The notes: generated by a model from the sequence alone, not told the origin. A stretch of DNA of 64,000 nucleotides from Gnetum montanum (GCA_015680685.1 MNCI01014438.1:116283-180282); one strand, 5' to 3'; shown: positions 10,718-23,637, counted from the stretch's first letter. Made by a program: numbers and translations.

Positions 10718-13700
10718 AAAGAAGCAACGTCCGTGGAGTGGAGCCTAGGATAGCTTCGAGTGTACACTTCTAAATGGGTTTGGAACTCCATCAATTCTGG
10801 GGATTCGTCAACTCCTTAGATGCCAGGCTTGAAGGAAGGTACCAACCCCAACACCTGATATGTCCTTCCATCCAATGCCTTGCATGAAATGCAAGGGCAA
10901 ATGGAGGAAGCCCAAAAACTTTCCTTCTCTATACGAGTGGGAGAGTCCAACCCAAAGGGCCAACGTCTCTAAGGTGTCCCCTAGATCCATCCCTTCTAAG
11001 GGTCTAGAGACATATTTTCTTGTGTAAACCCATACTTATGCAAGAAGATAGCTCCTCTTCCACAAGTTCCATCGAGTTCCTTTGTGAATGACATCTCAAC
11101 ATCCATTGATTTTTTTGAGGGCTCACCAGGGCCACTACCCATGGTGAGGGACTTGGGAACATCACACCAAGAGGGAAGGCATGCTTCGAAGAGCCATGTC
11201 TCTGCAAGCAACTAATGCTTGCCAGAACTCCATGTTCTACTACTCACATTGAGACCCATGAGGTCTCACCAGTGCAACCATCTAAGCATTGATTCCATGT
11301 GCATCGGTACCACATGAATTCTCTTTTTCTCATCTTGTTTGTTCAAGTTGGTATCAAGGGAATCAAGCATGTTCTCCCTTACAAACAAGGTACAAGGGCA
11401 GATCTTTTGAGCTTGACCTTGCCATTTGTAGACATTAGCATTGCATGCCCCAATTCATCATTCATCATTCCATAGAATTCCAATGAGAGAGAAGATCCAA
11501 AAAATCTATTTGGAGAACTTCTCCAGGAGGCTAACATACAACAAGCCCCAACTATCATCAACACCTTTTGTGATTGTTCAACATCGAGAATACCTACTCG
11601 AATGTTAGAACAAGGGAGGGTCAATTGTGCATCCAACCCCATGATAATCCTCCATCACCTGTCTCATATCAACCGTAAGCACACCATCGAATGCAACCAT
11701 AATATCCCATTCATGGAGAAGGATCACCCACATTTGCCACATGCAAGCTATCCATCAACTGCAAGTTATGGGACAAGCACCATTTTCTAAACACAAGGTC
11801 CAGGAATGAATATATAGTCACCTCAGAGAGTAACCAGATCATGATTTCTCCAAGGAATATCAACATTATCAGAAATTGCATTTCCCCACTATATCAAGAA
11901 TGACTGCTAGTCTCATGATCAACACCTTTCAGTAGATTTTGCACTTGTAGGAGGAATCCTCTTTGGGAGGTTTCTTCCATAGGTATGTATAGCAGCCCAG
12001 CTACATCTTACCCATAATACACGCCCAAGTAGTCAATATAGCCAATAGAATCATATCATCAAACTGTCACTAGCTGAGGGAAGACATGGGTTCACAAGTC
12101 TTACCAAAATTCAATTTTCACCATGAGAACAACTCGAAACACCAAGCAATTCATCCCCTTTGAAATTTTATCAACAGGGATTTTTGTTTCATCTTGGGAG
12201 ATTTGGGTTTTGTTTCATACATCCTAGTCAAGCCCATTTACAAAAATTTGTGGTGGACAAGGCCGCACCACTACCTATTATCATTCAACCCAAACAACAG
12301 ACACAAGTCAACAACAACATCTTGCCCAAAGGAGGACCAGGTCCTCAAGATAGTTTTACATGGAATGGACTTTCATCAACATCATTTACAACTCAAACAC
12401 AAAATGATTCATCCCCAAAGGATTTACAATAAAGATGGTCTACCAGAGAACCCCAATAAAGAAGTTCCTTTGAAGCCTCCAAAACTAAGAGAGTACACAA
12501 GATGATGCCTTGCTTACACGAAGAGCAATATGTATCTTTAATTTACATCAACAACACGACCTCACCAAGGAGGTTTCATGAATTTTACCAAGGTAACAAC
12601 ATTCAGGATAACAAAATTCTATCTCTGAGAACAAGCCCCACGAGTTCACGAACATGGAACCACTGCTAGGAACAAGCCCAAAACAACAACTGCTTCTAGG
12701 TCCCAAATAGGAGACAACCATCTCAATACCACATGCCTTATTATTTTAGGAACTGAAGAGGGCATCCATTGAAATGGAGAATGATCTCTCATAAAATTAA
12801 GGATTCACCAAATAATATCATGATCAACTCTGCTATCCCACAGGGGAGGTGAGAACACCAACATGAATTAACATCACACTAGAGACATGGGACAATACAT
12901 CAGCGAGGGACTATGTAATACATCAGTGTACATAAGGGACAAAGTACATGGGATAATTTAGCAAGACACCATAGCCTATGAGGCACAACGAGTTCCCTAT
13001 CATGGAATCACACCATAGACCACGAAGGCACCAATTAGTCCCAATCTATGAGAGCGCATCATAGCTCTCCAAAGTACCAAAAGCAATTTGTCACGAGAGC
13101 CCACCAACATGCACAAATCATTAGAAGCCCCCAATCATGAGAGCATCGACTCAAGTGTTTTGAGCACATTCAAGCCCACCAAGAAAGGACACCAAGAGAA
13201 ATCATAATTTCTATATTTGTAACATCATTTATTTAAGGATGGACCATCATCCCAACTTTTGGACAACTGTTCCACGATTGCTTCCAACATGGAAGAGCAA
13301 GTCTAGGTGCCAATACGTAGAACTCGACTCAAATCCACTACTAGACATCACATTGATTTAAATTTCAGTCACCATCAATCATCTATGGACAAGATCTTTG
13401 CCAGTCCATGAACACAAGAGAATGTGTTCCCAAGATTTGTCCTGTCTTAAGGACGTTCACCAAGCATACACCATCCAGGCATGCCAACATAATCAAGAAC
13501 ACATGGCACCAGTTTAAGAGCATAATGGGCAAGGGCATGCCCTGGTCCGTTCGTTACAACACTGTATCCAAGTGAAGAGTTTCCCATGAGGTTTTCAGCA
13601 GGATTATACATCAAGGCACAATGGCCATTTACAACATATAGCAAGGGTGCTTCAAAACAAGCACCAGGGAAACACCATACATCAAGCTTGGCCTTGTCAC

Positions 13701-15942
13701 AGTGTGTGGCATAGGCCTACAACTAGGAGACAATTGAGTCACATAGGAAATACATCCAGCACTTTTGAGTGCATACAATCAAATTGAGAATATCACAAGG
13801 ATACATTTCACACACCCAAGGATAGTATTACATTCATATATGGGAACATACATGGTATTTGCGAATGCTACCCAAGCCTAAAAGGCTATAGGAAAACTAC
13901 CCAAGCCCATCCTAGGCTAGAGGATTTAGGCCACCAAGAGCATACCATGAAGAACCATGCTATTCTGAGAGAAACCTGTCTCTATCATGAAGCATAAAAA
14001 AACATCTATCATTGCACCACTATCTCAAAGATACATGATCTACCGTCGCATTGAACTCACTGCACAGGTAACATTGAACGAAAATGATTCGAGACACGAA
14101 TGCAACGATTGAATAACGAAACACACCAACCGAGTATCCACCATCCTGTCATAGTGGGACCTCATTGCATTGGCCACTCCTGGGCCATCAGTATCTGGCA
14201 TGACCAAGGATACCATTTCATGTCATCTACTAGCCCAATATCTGTAGACAGATCACCATCCTCTGTTAGTGCTTCCCCAACACTGGGAGGCAAACAAATC
14301 ATAATGTACCTGCTGATCCATCACAGCCAAGGTACTGATAAATTAGTTCATGAAGGTCTCAGGAGCACATATCTTGCCCATAGAAATAGTGCTCACAGAA
14401 TCAACTGAGGTCACCACTGGCTGCATCTTTATACCCGTGCTACCTGCAAACACTGAGACACAAGCTCAGAAATATAGAAGTTAGCAGGAACATGATTAGC
14501 ACATCATCCTCATACATAACTATCAATCATGATCATATAACAAGGTCATATCACTCTTGCACATCATAAAAATTAAAACCTCAACAACATGCATAGAGCT
14601 TAATCATGCAAAACATTGATGGATAAATTACATCCCCACTCGAACAAAAAATTTCATCATGAGGCACACCAAGAGAGAGATAGCACACTCTTAGAATTTC
14701 AAGATTCTTACACAACAATCATTCCTAGCAACTAACACTGGCCTCAACCAGGACCAAAATCTCAACACAATTGTATGAGTCATGGGTAATAGACAATTAT
14801 TATCTCAACCCAAAAATAAGGTGGAAGACCAAGGTCTATCCAACAACAAGTTTACATCAAAACAATTCTCGCAACAACGAGCAACATCACGAAGGATGCA
14901 TTCACAAGAAGACTCTCATCAAAATAGATGCAGTCTCAACAAGAACCAATACTAGGATGATCCACACTAGTAGTCTTTGAATCAAAGTGACCAAGAAATG
15001 TCACCAATCAAAATAGTGATTCCATGAGCCCAAGGGCAACACCACCAGCTCAACAAAGGAGCACAACTCACAAATATCAGCAATAAGGCTAATCATGCCT
15101 CATGCATAAGAAGTTGTCAAACAAGAAAACAAACATTTGGCTTTGGGATGACACAAACAACCACTGCATCCTCAACATTCCCAACAATAAGTCATCATAC
15201 CATGTAAAACATTAAGCCTTGCATTACGAACGATAGAAACAACTAAGATACACATACAAAATTTGAAAGCACAACCAAGAAGACACGCATACAAAAATAG
15301 ACAAACATACAATTGCAATCATGAATGTACAAAGTCTACCGGCAACGGTCTTAGTCCACCTAGAACAAGGCTCACCAAGTGTACATGTCCGAAGGATCTC
15401 CATCCTAAGGTAACTTGGGAACCATCTTGTCCTAATTTGTATTTTCCCATACTCATTGTATCTAGGGTGAGTGGGAGTGCCAAGGATATCATATCCTACA
15501 CGATTCAACAAAAGCCATCTCTAAACATGTCATCTGGATGGAAATCGAAGTGGAGACTGGGTCCATTTCATCCTAGATGAATCATTGGAGACCTGAGATG
15601 AGAGCTCCTTGAGCAACAAATTCCTGAGTTGCCAGTAAAACTCCTCTCAACCATATCACATAAAATCACAACTAGTCCAACCACAAGTAAACAAGTGGAG
15701 GACATCACCACAACGCCATCATTTACATCCTCATAGAGAGCAATATACATTAATAGCTCACAATTTTTCATCTATCCCCTCATGAAGAGCGGAGAACATT
15801 GCCATTAGGAAACTCTTCAAAAATACATAACGATATGACCCTAGATCACCTAGGTATCAATCCGAAGGGACCATTCACCAAACAAGCTCAATGGAGTACC
15901 ATAACCAAAGAGCATAACCATATCCAAACACAATTTCAAAAA
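10718..15942 (-). other. Non-coding internal region of the LARD-like element
   Basis: About 5.2 kb with strong strand asymmetry (C and A on the plus strand). Open frames reach only about 100 codons, occur on both strands and overlap. None shows a retroelement motif. Such regions are usual in LARDs, where the RNA rather than a protein is what is kept. Confidence 0.6.
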
Positions 15943-15955
15943 TGCTCCGATACCA
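15943..15955 (-). promoter_or_regulatory. Primer-binding site, initiator-tRNA-Met type
   Basis: The minus strand reads TGGTATCGGAGCA two bases after the LTR end. This is one change from TGGTATCAGAGC, the plant primer-binding site complementary to initiator tRNA-Met. Confidence 0.75.
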
Positions 15956-15957
15956 TC

Positions 15958-16540
15958 TGTAACAACGTTGCCCCGATGTTGCTCGACACCCCAAGGAATT
16001 CACGACGATCCAATGGATCTGGGGCGAAAGACCTAGGGAATACACCTTAATAAAGTAAGCATCTCATGAGCGAGTGCAAGCAGAAGCACAACTTCTTAAT
16101 GTTCATGACCATGCACCTCATGGAGGATAACCAACTCCAAAACAAAGACCAAGCAAACAAGCACACACACAACCTTGTAGATAACATTGGTGAGAGGGGA
16201 GACGATGGACCTGCAAGGGAAGGTGACTCACCCCCAGATCCCTCATGATCTGGTACAAAGTGTGGCCTGGCACTGCACCAAAACTATCCAGTCTTGGCTA
16301 CCTACATATCTACGACCGCGGTAGAATCAGGGCCATGTAGTTCTCCATGGAGAAGAGGGAAATGAAGAGTATTTAGAAGAGAGTTGCAACAGGATAGTGT
16401 CCTATTGCTAGCTTGGTACCACCAAGCCAAGGTGGGTTTTCTAACACTTGAGAGTCACCCGAGGGTGCCTCAGAGTGTTCCATGGCCCCCGAACCATGGG
16501 GAGAGCCCAAGAGAACTGCCACTCTGGGACACCTCTCACA
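15958..16540 (-). repeat. 5' LTR of the LARD-like element
   Basis: 583 bp, partner of 10120-10703, with the same termini. CACTA follows directly at 16541. Confidence 0.85.
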
Positions 16541-16764
16541 CACTAGGTGACATTTTTGACCTAGTAAATGAGGCTTTGACCACTTATGCATTTTTTAGCC
16601 CCAAAAGTATAAAGCATTTTTTGACCACTTATGCAAAATTGGCCATTCTTGGTTACAATTTTCACATTTACAATGAATTTTTGCCTTAGGTTTCATGGCA
16701 TGAAAGCTACATGATGAATATTGATTACAACATGCAAATTTTTATGGTGAAAGCAGTATGTCAT
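16541..16764. other. Flank of the LARD-like insertion
   Basis: Continues the sequence interrupted at 10119. A short direct repeat 'TTTTTGACCACTTATGCA' appears twice (about 16573 and 16618). No gene seen. Confidence 0.4.
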
Positions 16765-17055
16765 GGTAGGTGATAACACATTATGTCAATGATCCTATGA
16801 TGGCATACTCCTAAACTACTTAGGTAAAATCGAAGCCAAAATAGTCCTAGAGAAGGTTCACAATGGTGTTTGTTGAGGACATATAGGACCTAGAGCCATG
16901 ATCGCTAAGATCAGACAATTAGGCTACTATTGGCCCCATATGAAAAATGACTACCTGTAGAAGATTAAGCAATGTGACATGTGCCAATGATATAGGAACC
17001 TAATACATGTATCACCAACTAATTTACATACAACCTAGCTAACATGGTTGTTTTA
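16765..17055 (+). pseudogene. Integrase N-terminal fragment, inverted relative to element B
   Basis: The plus strand reads DNTLCQ, stop, SYDGIL, then EKVHNGVC, stop, GHIGPRAMIAKIRQLGYYWP and IKQCDMCQ. This is the end of the Tat linker and the complete HHCC zinc-binding domain of integrase, in one frame with three or four stop codons. Element B next door runs on the minus strand and ends in exactly the linker that should lead into such a zinc finger. The fragment therefore looks like B's integrase start turned around, or a second copy inserted head to head. Confidence 0.75.
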
Positions 17056-17117
17056 ATGATGGGGGTTGTATATCATTGGATGTCATTGAAACACCATAAA
17101 AATTTGCATGGTTGTAA

Positions 17118-17450
17118 TCAATCTTCATAAGGCTTGCATATGACATCCTTTTGAGTAGTAGTCAAGCCTTGTGAAAATTCACCATGCATAAGGTAAAATT
17201 TGATATCATCATACCACTCCTTGGGAGAAGCAATATGAATGATGGCCACAAAGGTATCCTCAGTGTTCTGTGTGATGGAAGGAGCACAATCCACGATTAA
17301 GGTGGGAAACTTGCTAAACACATTAGGCATCATAATAAGGGCTAATGTTGCAATTGCATCAGCTATGATGTTTTCATTTCTAGGTATGTGTTGGACATCA
17401 ACATCTATGAATTATTGTAATAACTACTTCCCTAGGTCACAGTAAGGTTA
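17118..17450 (-). pseudogene. Linker between second RNase H and integrase of element B
   Basis: A 71-codon open frame (17333-17118) reads SKFPTLIVDCAPS, then EWYDDIKFYLMHGEF and TTTQKDVICKPYED. This conserved linker precedes the integrase zinc finger in this lineage. It stops at the inversion point near 17060-17110. Confidence 0.65.
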
Positions 17451-17459
17451 TAAGTGCTT

Positions 17460-17730
17460 AGCTTTGCATGCATAGACTTTGGTTACTTGGTTAACTATGA
17501 GTTGTGAATTTCCTTTGATGGCTTGGCATCTAATTCCTAGGTCATGCACTACCATCATCCCTTTGATCAAACCCACATATTCTACTATGTTGTTGGTACA
17601 TAGGAATCCAAAATGATAGGGAAAGAATTAGATCTCACTAGATGCAAATGTTACGATGGTTGTAGCACTAGCTCCATGGGCAATTGAAGCTCCAGCAAAG
17701 TTCATGAATGCCTCATAACCCTCAAGCACT
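17460..17730 (-). pseudogene. Archaeal-type RNase H domain of element B
   Basis: The minus strand reads NFAGASIAHGASA, LCTNNIVEYVGLIKGMMV and SQLIVNQVTKVYACKAKHL. The first catalytic Asp (FDGAS in element A) is Ala here, so the domain would be inactive. The TNN and QLIVNQV blocks are clear. Confidence 0.75.
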
Positions 17731-17960
17731 TGGCTAACTATGTTAATGTGTTCATTAGGGAACTAAGGATTTATGGCTTCTCAATCATCAATGGGTGAAA
17801 TTGTGAGTTGTATGGCTATAGCATGATCCTTTGTTGATGATTGAGAGACGTAATGGAGGTGAGACTTTGCAGTTATGGCTTTCCATTGAGCTATATAGCT
17901 ACTTTTGTAGATGTTGGTTGTTATAACTCTGAGTATGTTATCCTTGAAAATTATGTTGAC

Positions 17961-18260
17961 TTAGCTTTTGAAGAGGTAGTATCTCAATTTCTTCAAAGAG
18001 AAGACTAGTGCTAGACAATACTTCTCCACTTTAGTGTATCGGGCCTTGTGGGCAACTAATGTGTGTCTAAGGTTGTATACAAGCATTTTCAATCTATCAT
18101 CATGTTTTTGATAGAGTAGAGAGGCAATGTATGTACTAGAGATGATGAGATAAATGTAAAATGGTTTACCCTCTTGTGGAGGATAGGCTGCTAGTAATTG
18201 TATCAACTCTTGCTTAAGGTTTTAAAAGGCCTCTTGGCATTGAGTTGTCCACTCATAGTG
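17961..18260 (-). pseudogene. First RNase H (gypsy-type) of element B
   Basis: An 81-codon open frame (18206-17961) reads AYPPQEGKPFYIYLIISS, then VAHKARYTKVEKYCLALVF and LKKLRYYLFKS. These are the familiar gypsy RNase H blocks, including the EK-LALVF helix. The usual catalytic Asp position in the first strand is not Asp. Confidence 0.75.
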
Positions 18261-19020
18261 AACTCCTTTCTTAAGCAAGTGTTGCATGGGTTATAAATTA
18301 TCTATAAGCCTAGAAATAAACCTAAAAATAAACTATAGTATGCCTTGTAATCCATAAATCTCTTTAAGGTTGGTAGGTGCTACTAATTTGGATATGGCCT
18401 TAACCTTATTAGGATCTACATGTATCCATGCTTCAAAGACTACAAAGCTAAGCATCTTACCAATCTTGACACTGAAGATACACTTCTTAGGATTGAGCCT
18501 AAGCTCATATTTAAGGCATTATTTAAGCACAAGATCTAGGTCATTAGCATGGTCATCAGCTATCTTAGTCTTCATGACTATGTCATCTACATAATCATTA
18601 AGCAAACCTAACATGTAATTGCTGAAGATATAAGTCATGGCTCTCTAGTATGTTGCTCTGGCATTCTTAAGGCCAAAGGAAATCATGGTATAACAAAAAG
18701 TACCCCATGGGATCATAAAGGTTATGCTAAGTTGGTGCTTTGGATTAATCCTAATTTGGTTATATCCTGAGAATCCATCCATAAAGGACAACAAGGCATG
18801 TCCAGCGATAGTATCGATAAGTTGATCCATACTAGGAAAAGGAAAGTCATCCTTAGTAGTCACTTTATTTAGGTCTCAAAAATCAATGCAAATATAGATA
18901 CTTCCATTTTTCTTAGGGACTACCACTATTTTTGATATCCATTCTACATAATCGATAGTCCTAATGAAACCTGCTTGGTAAAGCTTTGAGATTTCATCAC
19001 AAACTACCAAGGCCAAATCA
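18261..19020 (-). pseudogene. Reverse transcriptase of element B
   Basis: The minus strand reads VVVPKKNGSI, DDFPFPSMDQLIDTIAGHA, LSFMDGFSGYNQIRINPKHQ, GTFCYTMISFGLKNARATY, then NDYVDDIVMKTK (about 18575-18600), which keeps YVDD, followed by LRLNPKKCIFSVKIGKML. A 72-codon open frame covers 18863-18645. TAG and TAA stops and a frame change separate the blocks. Confidence 0.85.
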
Positions 19021-19500
19021 AGTCTAATCTTACATACTTTTTGCTTAACTGGTCTAATGCTAGGGTCTAGTATGATGTTGTGCTAGACTAGACATGGGTA
19101 TAGGCCTAGCATATCTTAATATGACTAGGAAAATGCCTTAATGTTGTTTTGTAATACTTTGGTGATGTTTTGGACACATTGAGGCTCTACTGAGGAACTT
19201 ATTTTAAGGGTTTTCTCCTTATCACTATGTATTGTGATAGGAATCTCAATTAGAGAGTCTTCAATTATGTCTCTTGCTTCTAATTCAAGGGTTTTGACTA
19301 GGTTTTTAGGCCATTCTAGAGATTCTCTATTGAGGCTATGTGATCTACAAGCCTCTTAGGCTCAAGATCTAGGAAATAAGAGTTGATACACTATTTAATA
19401 TCACCATGAGGTCCATGTAGATACAAAGGAAAACTAATTTGCTCCTAGGTACTCATACTTTGATCCTACATGTTAACCAAAAGCATATTAGGTGGCACTT
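19020..19500 (-). pseudogene. Pre-RT region of element B
   Basis: The minus-strand reading includes NMLLVNM, STWEQISFPLYLHGPHGD, LDLEPKRLVDHIASIENL and, nearer RT, LDPSIRPVKQK. It matches the same region of element A (6860-7480). No protease motif lies upstream. Confidence 0.65.
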
Positions 19501-20100
19501 GGGTAAAATTGAATAAATAATGTAAAAATTCCATAAAACACATGCAAATCTAATGTAATCAAGGCCATTTGAGGTCATTATTGAGATAATGTCAATTCGG
19601 TAAAGTGCAATAAAGGCAAATAAAGATCACATAAAGGTCAAACAAGGGGAAGTATAAGAAGTAAGGTTACAAATGGACAATAAAGGTCATAATTTTTCTA
19701 GTTTTAGGCCTTAGTGAACCATGATTTCGATTTATAGTCTTGGTGGACTATGATGCCAATTTAAGGCCTTTGTGGGCCATGGTTATACGGTATCAAATGG
19801 TGGTTAGGAAAGGTCAAACTCCACTATTTGATACCATTGAAAGGCCAAACAAAGGCAAATAGGGCTTTGATAAGACAAAAAATGAACATATAAGGCTATA
19901 TAAAGGCTATAAAAGGTCAACAAGGTAAACAAGGCAACATAAGTCCAAAAATAAGCCAAAACATTACATAATAAGGCAAAAATCAAGCAAAATAGGCTAT
20001 TTATGATGAAACTAGGTTAATACAAGCAAATTATGGTTAAGTTTTTTCTAGTTTTAGGCCTCAGCAGGCCATGTTTTGAGGCTACAAGGTTGTTAGGTGA
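19501..20100. repeat. Low-complexity region with AAAGGCAAATAAAGGTCA-like words
   Basis: Repeated AAAGG, GGTCA and AAGGC words with heavy divergence. A pair of longer units, each containing 'TTTTTCTAGTTTTAGGCC', occurs near 19694 and 20043. Same position relative to pol as the array at 7483-8060 in element A. No gene. Confidence 0.45.
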
Positions 20101-20741
20101 GTTTAGACATCGATCAGGGTTGTTTAGATTCAAAAATCAATTGTTTTGAGGCTTCTACTCTAGGCTCAGCCTGGAAATAGGGATCCCTAGTGTGGAAGCC
20201 AAGGAAAATAGGATTTGGAGTGCTTAGAGGTCAAAAATTGAGGACTTGGGACCTTCCCAAGGTAGTGCAAGATTAGATCCATCAAAATTGGGCTCCTCGA
20301 AGGTCTATAAAGACCAAAAAGTAGGTTCTAAAGCCTTTCCTCTTGTTTCCACGCTGGCTAGCATGGAAAAGAAGGGGGTTCAACATGGAGAACCAAAATC
20401 CAAGAAAAAATAAGATCAAACATGATTCAATAGGTAGCTAGAGGCTAGATCTAGAACTTGTGCATCTTTTGGCTTCATTTCAAGGCCATTCGAGGTAATT
20501 TTGAGTGTCAAGATATGTCAAAATTACTTCCCCCCATTTTTCCACATTGGGCATAGTATCCTCAACATGGAATAATAGGGGGACACTTATTTTATGGATT
20601 TAGAGTAATTTAGGGGCACTTTGACAAGGTTTCTAGGCCCCTAGGGTTGTAGAATTTGATTCTACAAGTTTCAGCTAATTTTGGGCATGTTTGAAGGTTT
20701 TTTGAGGGCACTTAAGGTCTTTCCATTGTTTCCATGCTAGG
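20101..20741. repeat. Left part of the ~180-bp CCATGCTAGG array
   Basis: Unit cores (TTTCCAYGCT...CATGGA) at about 20351, 20540 and 20734. The array is cut at 20741 by element D, which duplicated CTAGG from a unit core, and resumes at 26682. Confidence 0.6.
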
Positions 20742-21665
20742 TGATGAGTGGCGAGATACCCCTACACTCAACCATACGAATACGAGCATTTCACGCACGA
20801 TTCGGTCAAACTTCGTAGATGGACTAGTTGTGGTATCTAGATGGTTATTCTTAGGTCACAGTTTGCTATCTTCCCACCTAGACTAGTGTTAGCTTTGTCA
20901 CATATGGTTTAGTATAGAGTGAGGTGTATGATGTGTTTCTATACTAATGCTACTCCTAAAGGCAATGGAAGATAATATTAACTAAGCTAAGAGAGAAGGG
21001 TGAGAGAGAATGTAAACTAGCCTAAGTGCAATGAGCATCCATTCCTTGATCATCTGTACACATCTTGGACTTTGTGCATGACTACCACTAGGATTACCAA
21101 GCGCAGATCCTAGATACGCTACTGGGTTACCAAGTAGTCGCACTTAAATGCTCATAATCAAGTTGTACTCATTCGGCGTTTAACATGAGTTTAGGGTGAG
21201 AAGAGATTAACTAAGAAAGTGGTAAATACCAATTAAAAAAATAATTAAACTAAGTGAATGCTACAATGATGTAATCTTGATCTTTATTTTCGGTCATGTG
21301 CGTGTCCAAGTATGTCACACTCGAATAAAGGATGCCGTACAATTACAATCACCACACTGCGGGCATACACTAGGAAATAATTCTAACTCTAAGAAGGAAG
21401 AATTGTAAGAGTTTGGGCAAGGAACTAAGAACTAACTCCTAGAACAAGGAAAGCTGCCTCTTATTTATAGAAATTGAGGCAGGCCACAATATCGCATATG
21501 CGATATCGTCGGGCGGATGCAATATCGTGGCTGATGCAATATCGCTAATGCGATATCACAGCTGTGATATTGGGGTTCGATAACTAGGCCTGATAGACCA
21601 TATCTTGTATCAGGGCTCTAATAACAGGGCTTCGATAACTAGGCCTGACAGACCATGACTCATCA
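20742..21665 (-). repeat. 3' LTR of element D
   Basis: 924 bp. TATA box TATAAATA on the minus strand at 21472-21479. A cluster of GATATCG/CGATATC palindromic words lies at about 21486-21580, upstream of the TATA box in the direction of transcription. Confidence 0.9.
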
Positions 21666-21675
21666 TACCCCCATG
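21666..21675 (-). promoter_or_regulatory. Polypurine tract of element D
   Basis: Minus strand ATGGGGGTA directly precedes the LTR start TGATGAGTC. Confidence 0.6.
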
Positions 21676-21771
21676 ACTGAATAACAACTCATCCTCGAGT
21701 TAAAGAAAGTGAGGAACAAGTTCAATTGATTACACAGTGGATAGGTATGGGATTATTGATTGACTAGGAAT

Positions 21772-22277
21772 TTATTTATGCCACAATGGAGAATTAAACA
21801 AAATTTGGACACAGACACAAAAGATAAAACTTGTGGAACTCATGGGGTTCTTGGTAGTGGTGGCTCCTCTATGGGTGCCTCTCCTTTGTCCTGCATGATC
21901 AAGTTCTAAGATTGATACCGTTGAAGAAGCACTTGATGTTTCTCCTCTTTTATCCAAGGATTCTGAGTTGTCCATGCTGATGTTCCAATATTTGATGGAG
22001 TTGGCACTTTCCATGAACATGGTAGTTGTGGGAATACTTGATTGGCCTTGACATGTCATGCCACAAACAACCGTCATTCCTCTTGATAGGCTTGGGCCCT
22101 GACCTCTCCACCTTTTTCTTGGATAGATTATGCAGTAACAGGAGTTTCATGATGGATGCTAAGTGATTGTGCCTCTTGCTCTGTATGTTCTACATGAAGT
22201 CCTTAGCCTCAGCCTCCCGCTGGTCGTTCGGTTGCACCTTGAGAAGGTCCTCCTTGTTGTCTTATTTTAGGGGCCAT
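21772..22277 (-). pseudogene. Possible small second reading frame near the 3' end of element D
   Basis: An ATG at 22277 (minus) opens MAPKIRQQGGPSQGATERPA and continues with few stops through Gln- and Pro-rich sequence to about 21780. Other frames overlap it, including a 101-codon frame at 22077-21772. I recognise no family. The position downstream of gag is where Athila-like elements may carry an extra frame, but this could be chance. Confidence 0.25.
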
Positions 22278-23637
22278 CTATAATCACATAAAGATCAATT
22301 GTTAGTAAGGTTATTAAAAAACATTCAATGATTTCATACCTTAGTCATTGCCTTTAATAAATGTTGAATTCTTTGTTCAGTGTGATTTTAGAGTTAGAAA
22401 TTTTTTTCAAGAAAGTTGCCCTAAAAGTTTAATGTCGGACTTGGTTTGTTTAGGTGACACATAAGAGGACTTGGTTTTGAGGAACGTTTGATAAAATGAT
22501 GACAAAGGAAAGAATAGATTTGGAAATGAAGTACTTAGAGGGTATAAGATGATGTGGTGGTATGCAACAAGTACAAATTGTAAAAGGCATGTAAGTGGGT
22601 CCTCCCCAAAGCAGGTTTCAACCTATAATGCCCTTGCATAGCCACACCTTAAAATTTCCATAGGCACTACAAGGGTTAAATGTAATCCATACTAGTTTCA
22701 CAAAACACATACATGTAGATACCACCGGAATGAGGTAAGAATTGTACAGTATACGAGACACAAGTTACAATTACATGAATAGTGAGATGAGATGGACTAC
22801 AGAAGGCATTGTAGAGATTGGGATATGAGCTAATTGACCCAGGGCATAGTCAATCCCACATGTAAAGCATGATTAATGTGTCATTAACCCACCATTCCAA
22901 GATCAGGACTAAGTCCATTCCTCTAATCAGTGACATCTCATTATTTCGTCCCATGATGAGCAACTATGAGTGTAGCATAACAACAAGGCGTATGATCACT
23001 TGGCATTTTATTCAAGGGAGGAGTGATTTTTGTTTTGTGGTATTTTTCTTTGTTTTTTTTTCTTTTTTTTTCGATTGCTGGCTCTAGAGAAGCTGCCAAC
23101 CTTCAGGCATGGGTGCATGTCTTTCCAGTGGGACCCCCTAGAACAACATTGGATTGTTGAGTGCCCTTTTGATTACTCTTACTCCCATTTTTCGTTATAT
23201 CTACAAGGATCTTAGTACAACCACGTTACATGATAACTCTCACAGATGTCACCAAAGAGAATCTGCAAGTCCCCTTGATGTCACACCCTAATCATTCCCT
23301 CTTGAGCCATCCTTCTTCATTCTGGGTACAATGAACATGAAATTAATTTTGAGTTTTTAAAAATGTCAAGAATATCACTATACCCTCGATTAGAACCTCT
23401 TATTTGTAGAATGGATGAGTGGGTGTAATGAGCTCACTGTCGACATAATTGATCACTTGAGACTCGATAACATAGAACACACCTCAACCAACGAGCCACA
23501 TGAGTGTTTTATTCATAGATGAGATTACTTATAAAAATGTAAAAAGAAAAAAAGATAAAAAGGCAAAACAAGAAATTGAAAAATGAAAAACTGGAAAACA
23601 AAAAGTTGTAAAATTAAAGAAAAATGAAAAATATTTA
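22278..23637. other. Non-coding part of element D internal region
   Basis: No motif seen in any frame. An A-rich tract lies at 23520-23640 and a T-rich tract at 23030-23070. This replaces the whole pol of an autonomous relative. Confidence 0.5.

Larger units (their letters stand above)
10120..16540 (-). mobile_element. LARD-like LTR retrotransposon, complete, non-coding
   Basis: Two LTRs (10120-10703 and 15958-16540) in the same orientation, flanked by a perfect 5-bp target duplication CACTA (10115-10119 and 16541-16545). Orientation is minus: the primer-binding site lies next to the right LTR and the polypurine tract next to the left LTR. The 5.25-kb internal region is C/A-rich on the plus strand. 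It has only short open frames and no gag, protease, RT, RNase H or integrase motif on either strand. That fits a large retrotransposon derivative mobilised by another element. Confidence 0.85.
17080..19500 (-). mobile_element. Element B: Tat-like Ty3/gypsy pol, truncated before integrase
   Basis: Minus-strand order: pre-RT, RT, gypsy RNase H, archaeal-type RNase H, linker. The layout matches element A domain by domain, but without the insertion in RT. The integrase does not follow on this strand. No LTR edges were found. The low-complexity and 180-bp arrays that begin at 19500 occupy the place of gag and protease, as in element A. Confidence 0.8.

Noticed and set aside
17073-17098. TGAAACACCATAAAAATTT as a plus-strand LTR start of the C type
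   Set aside because: Only about 12 bases match the element C LTR start, and coding sequence of element B follows almost at once.
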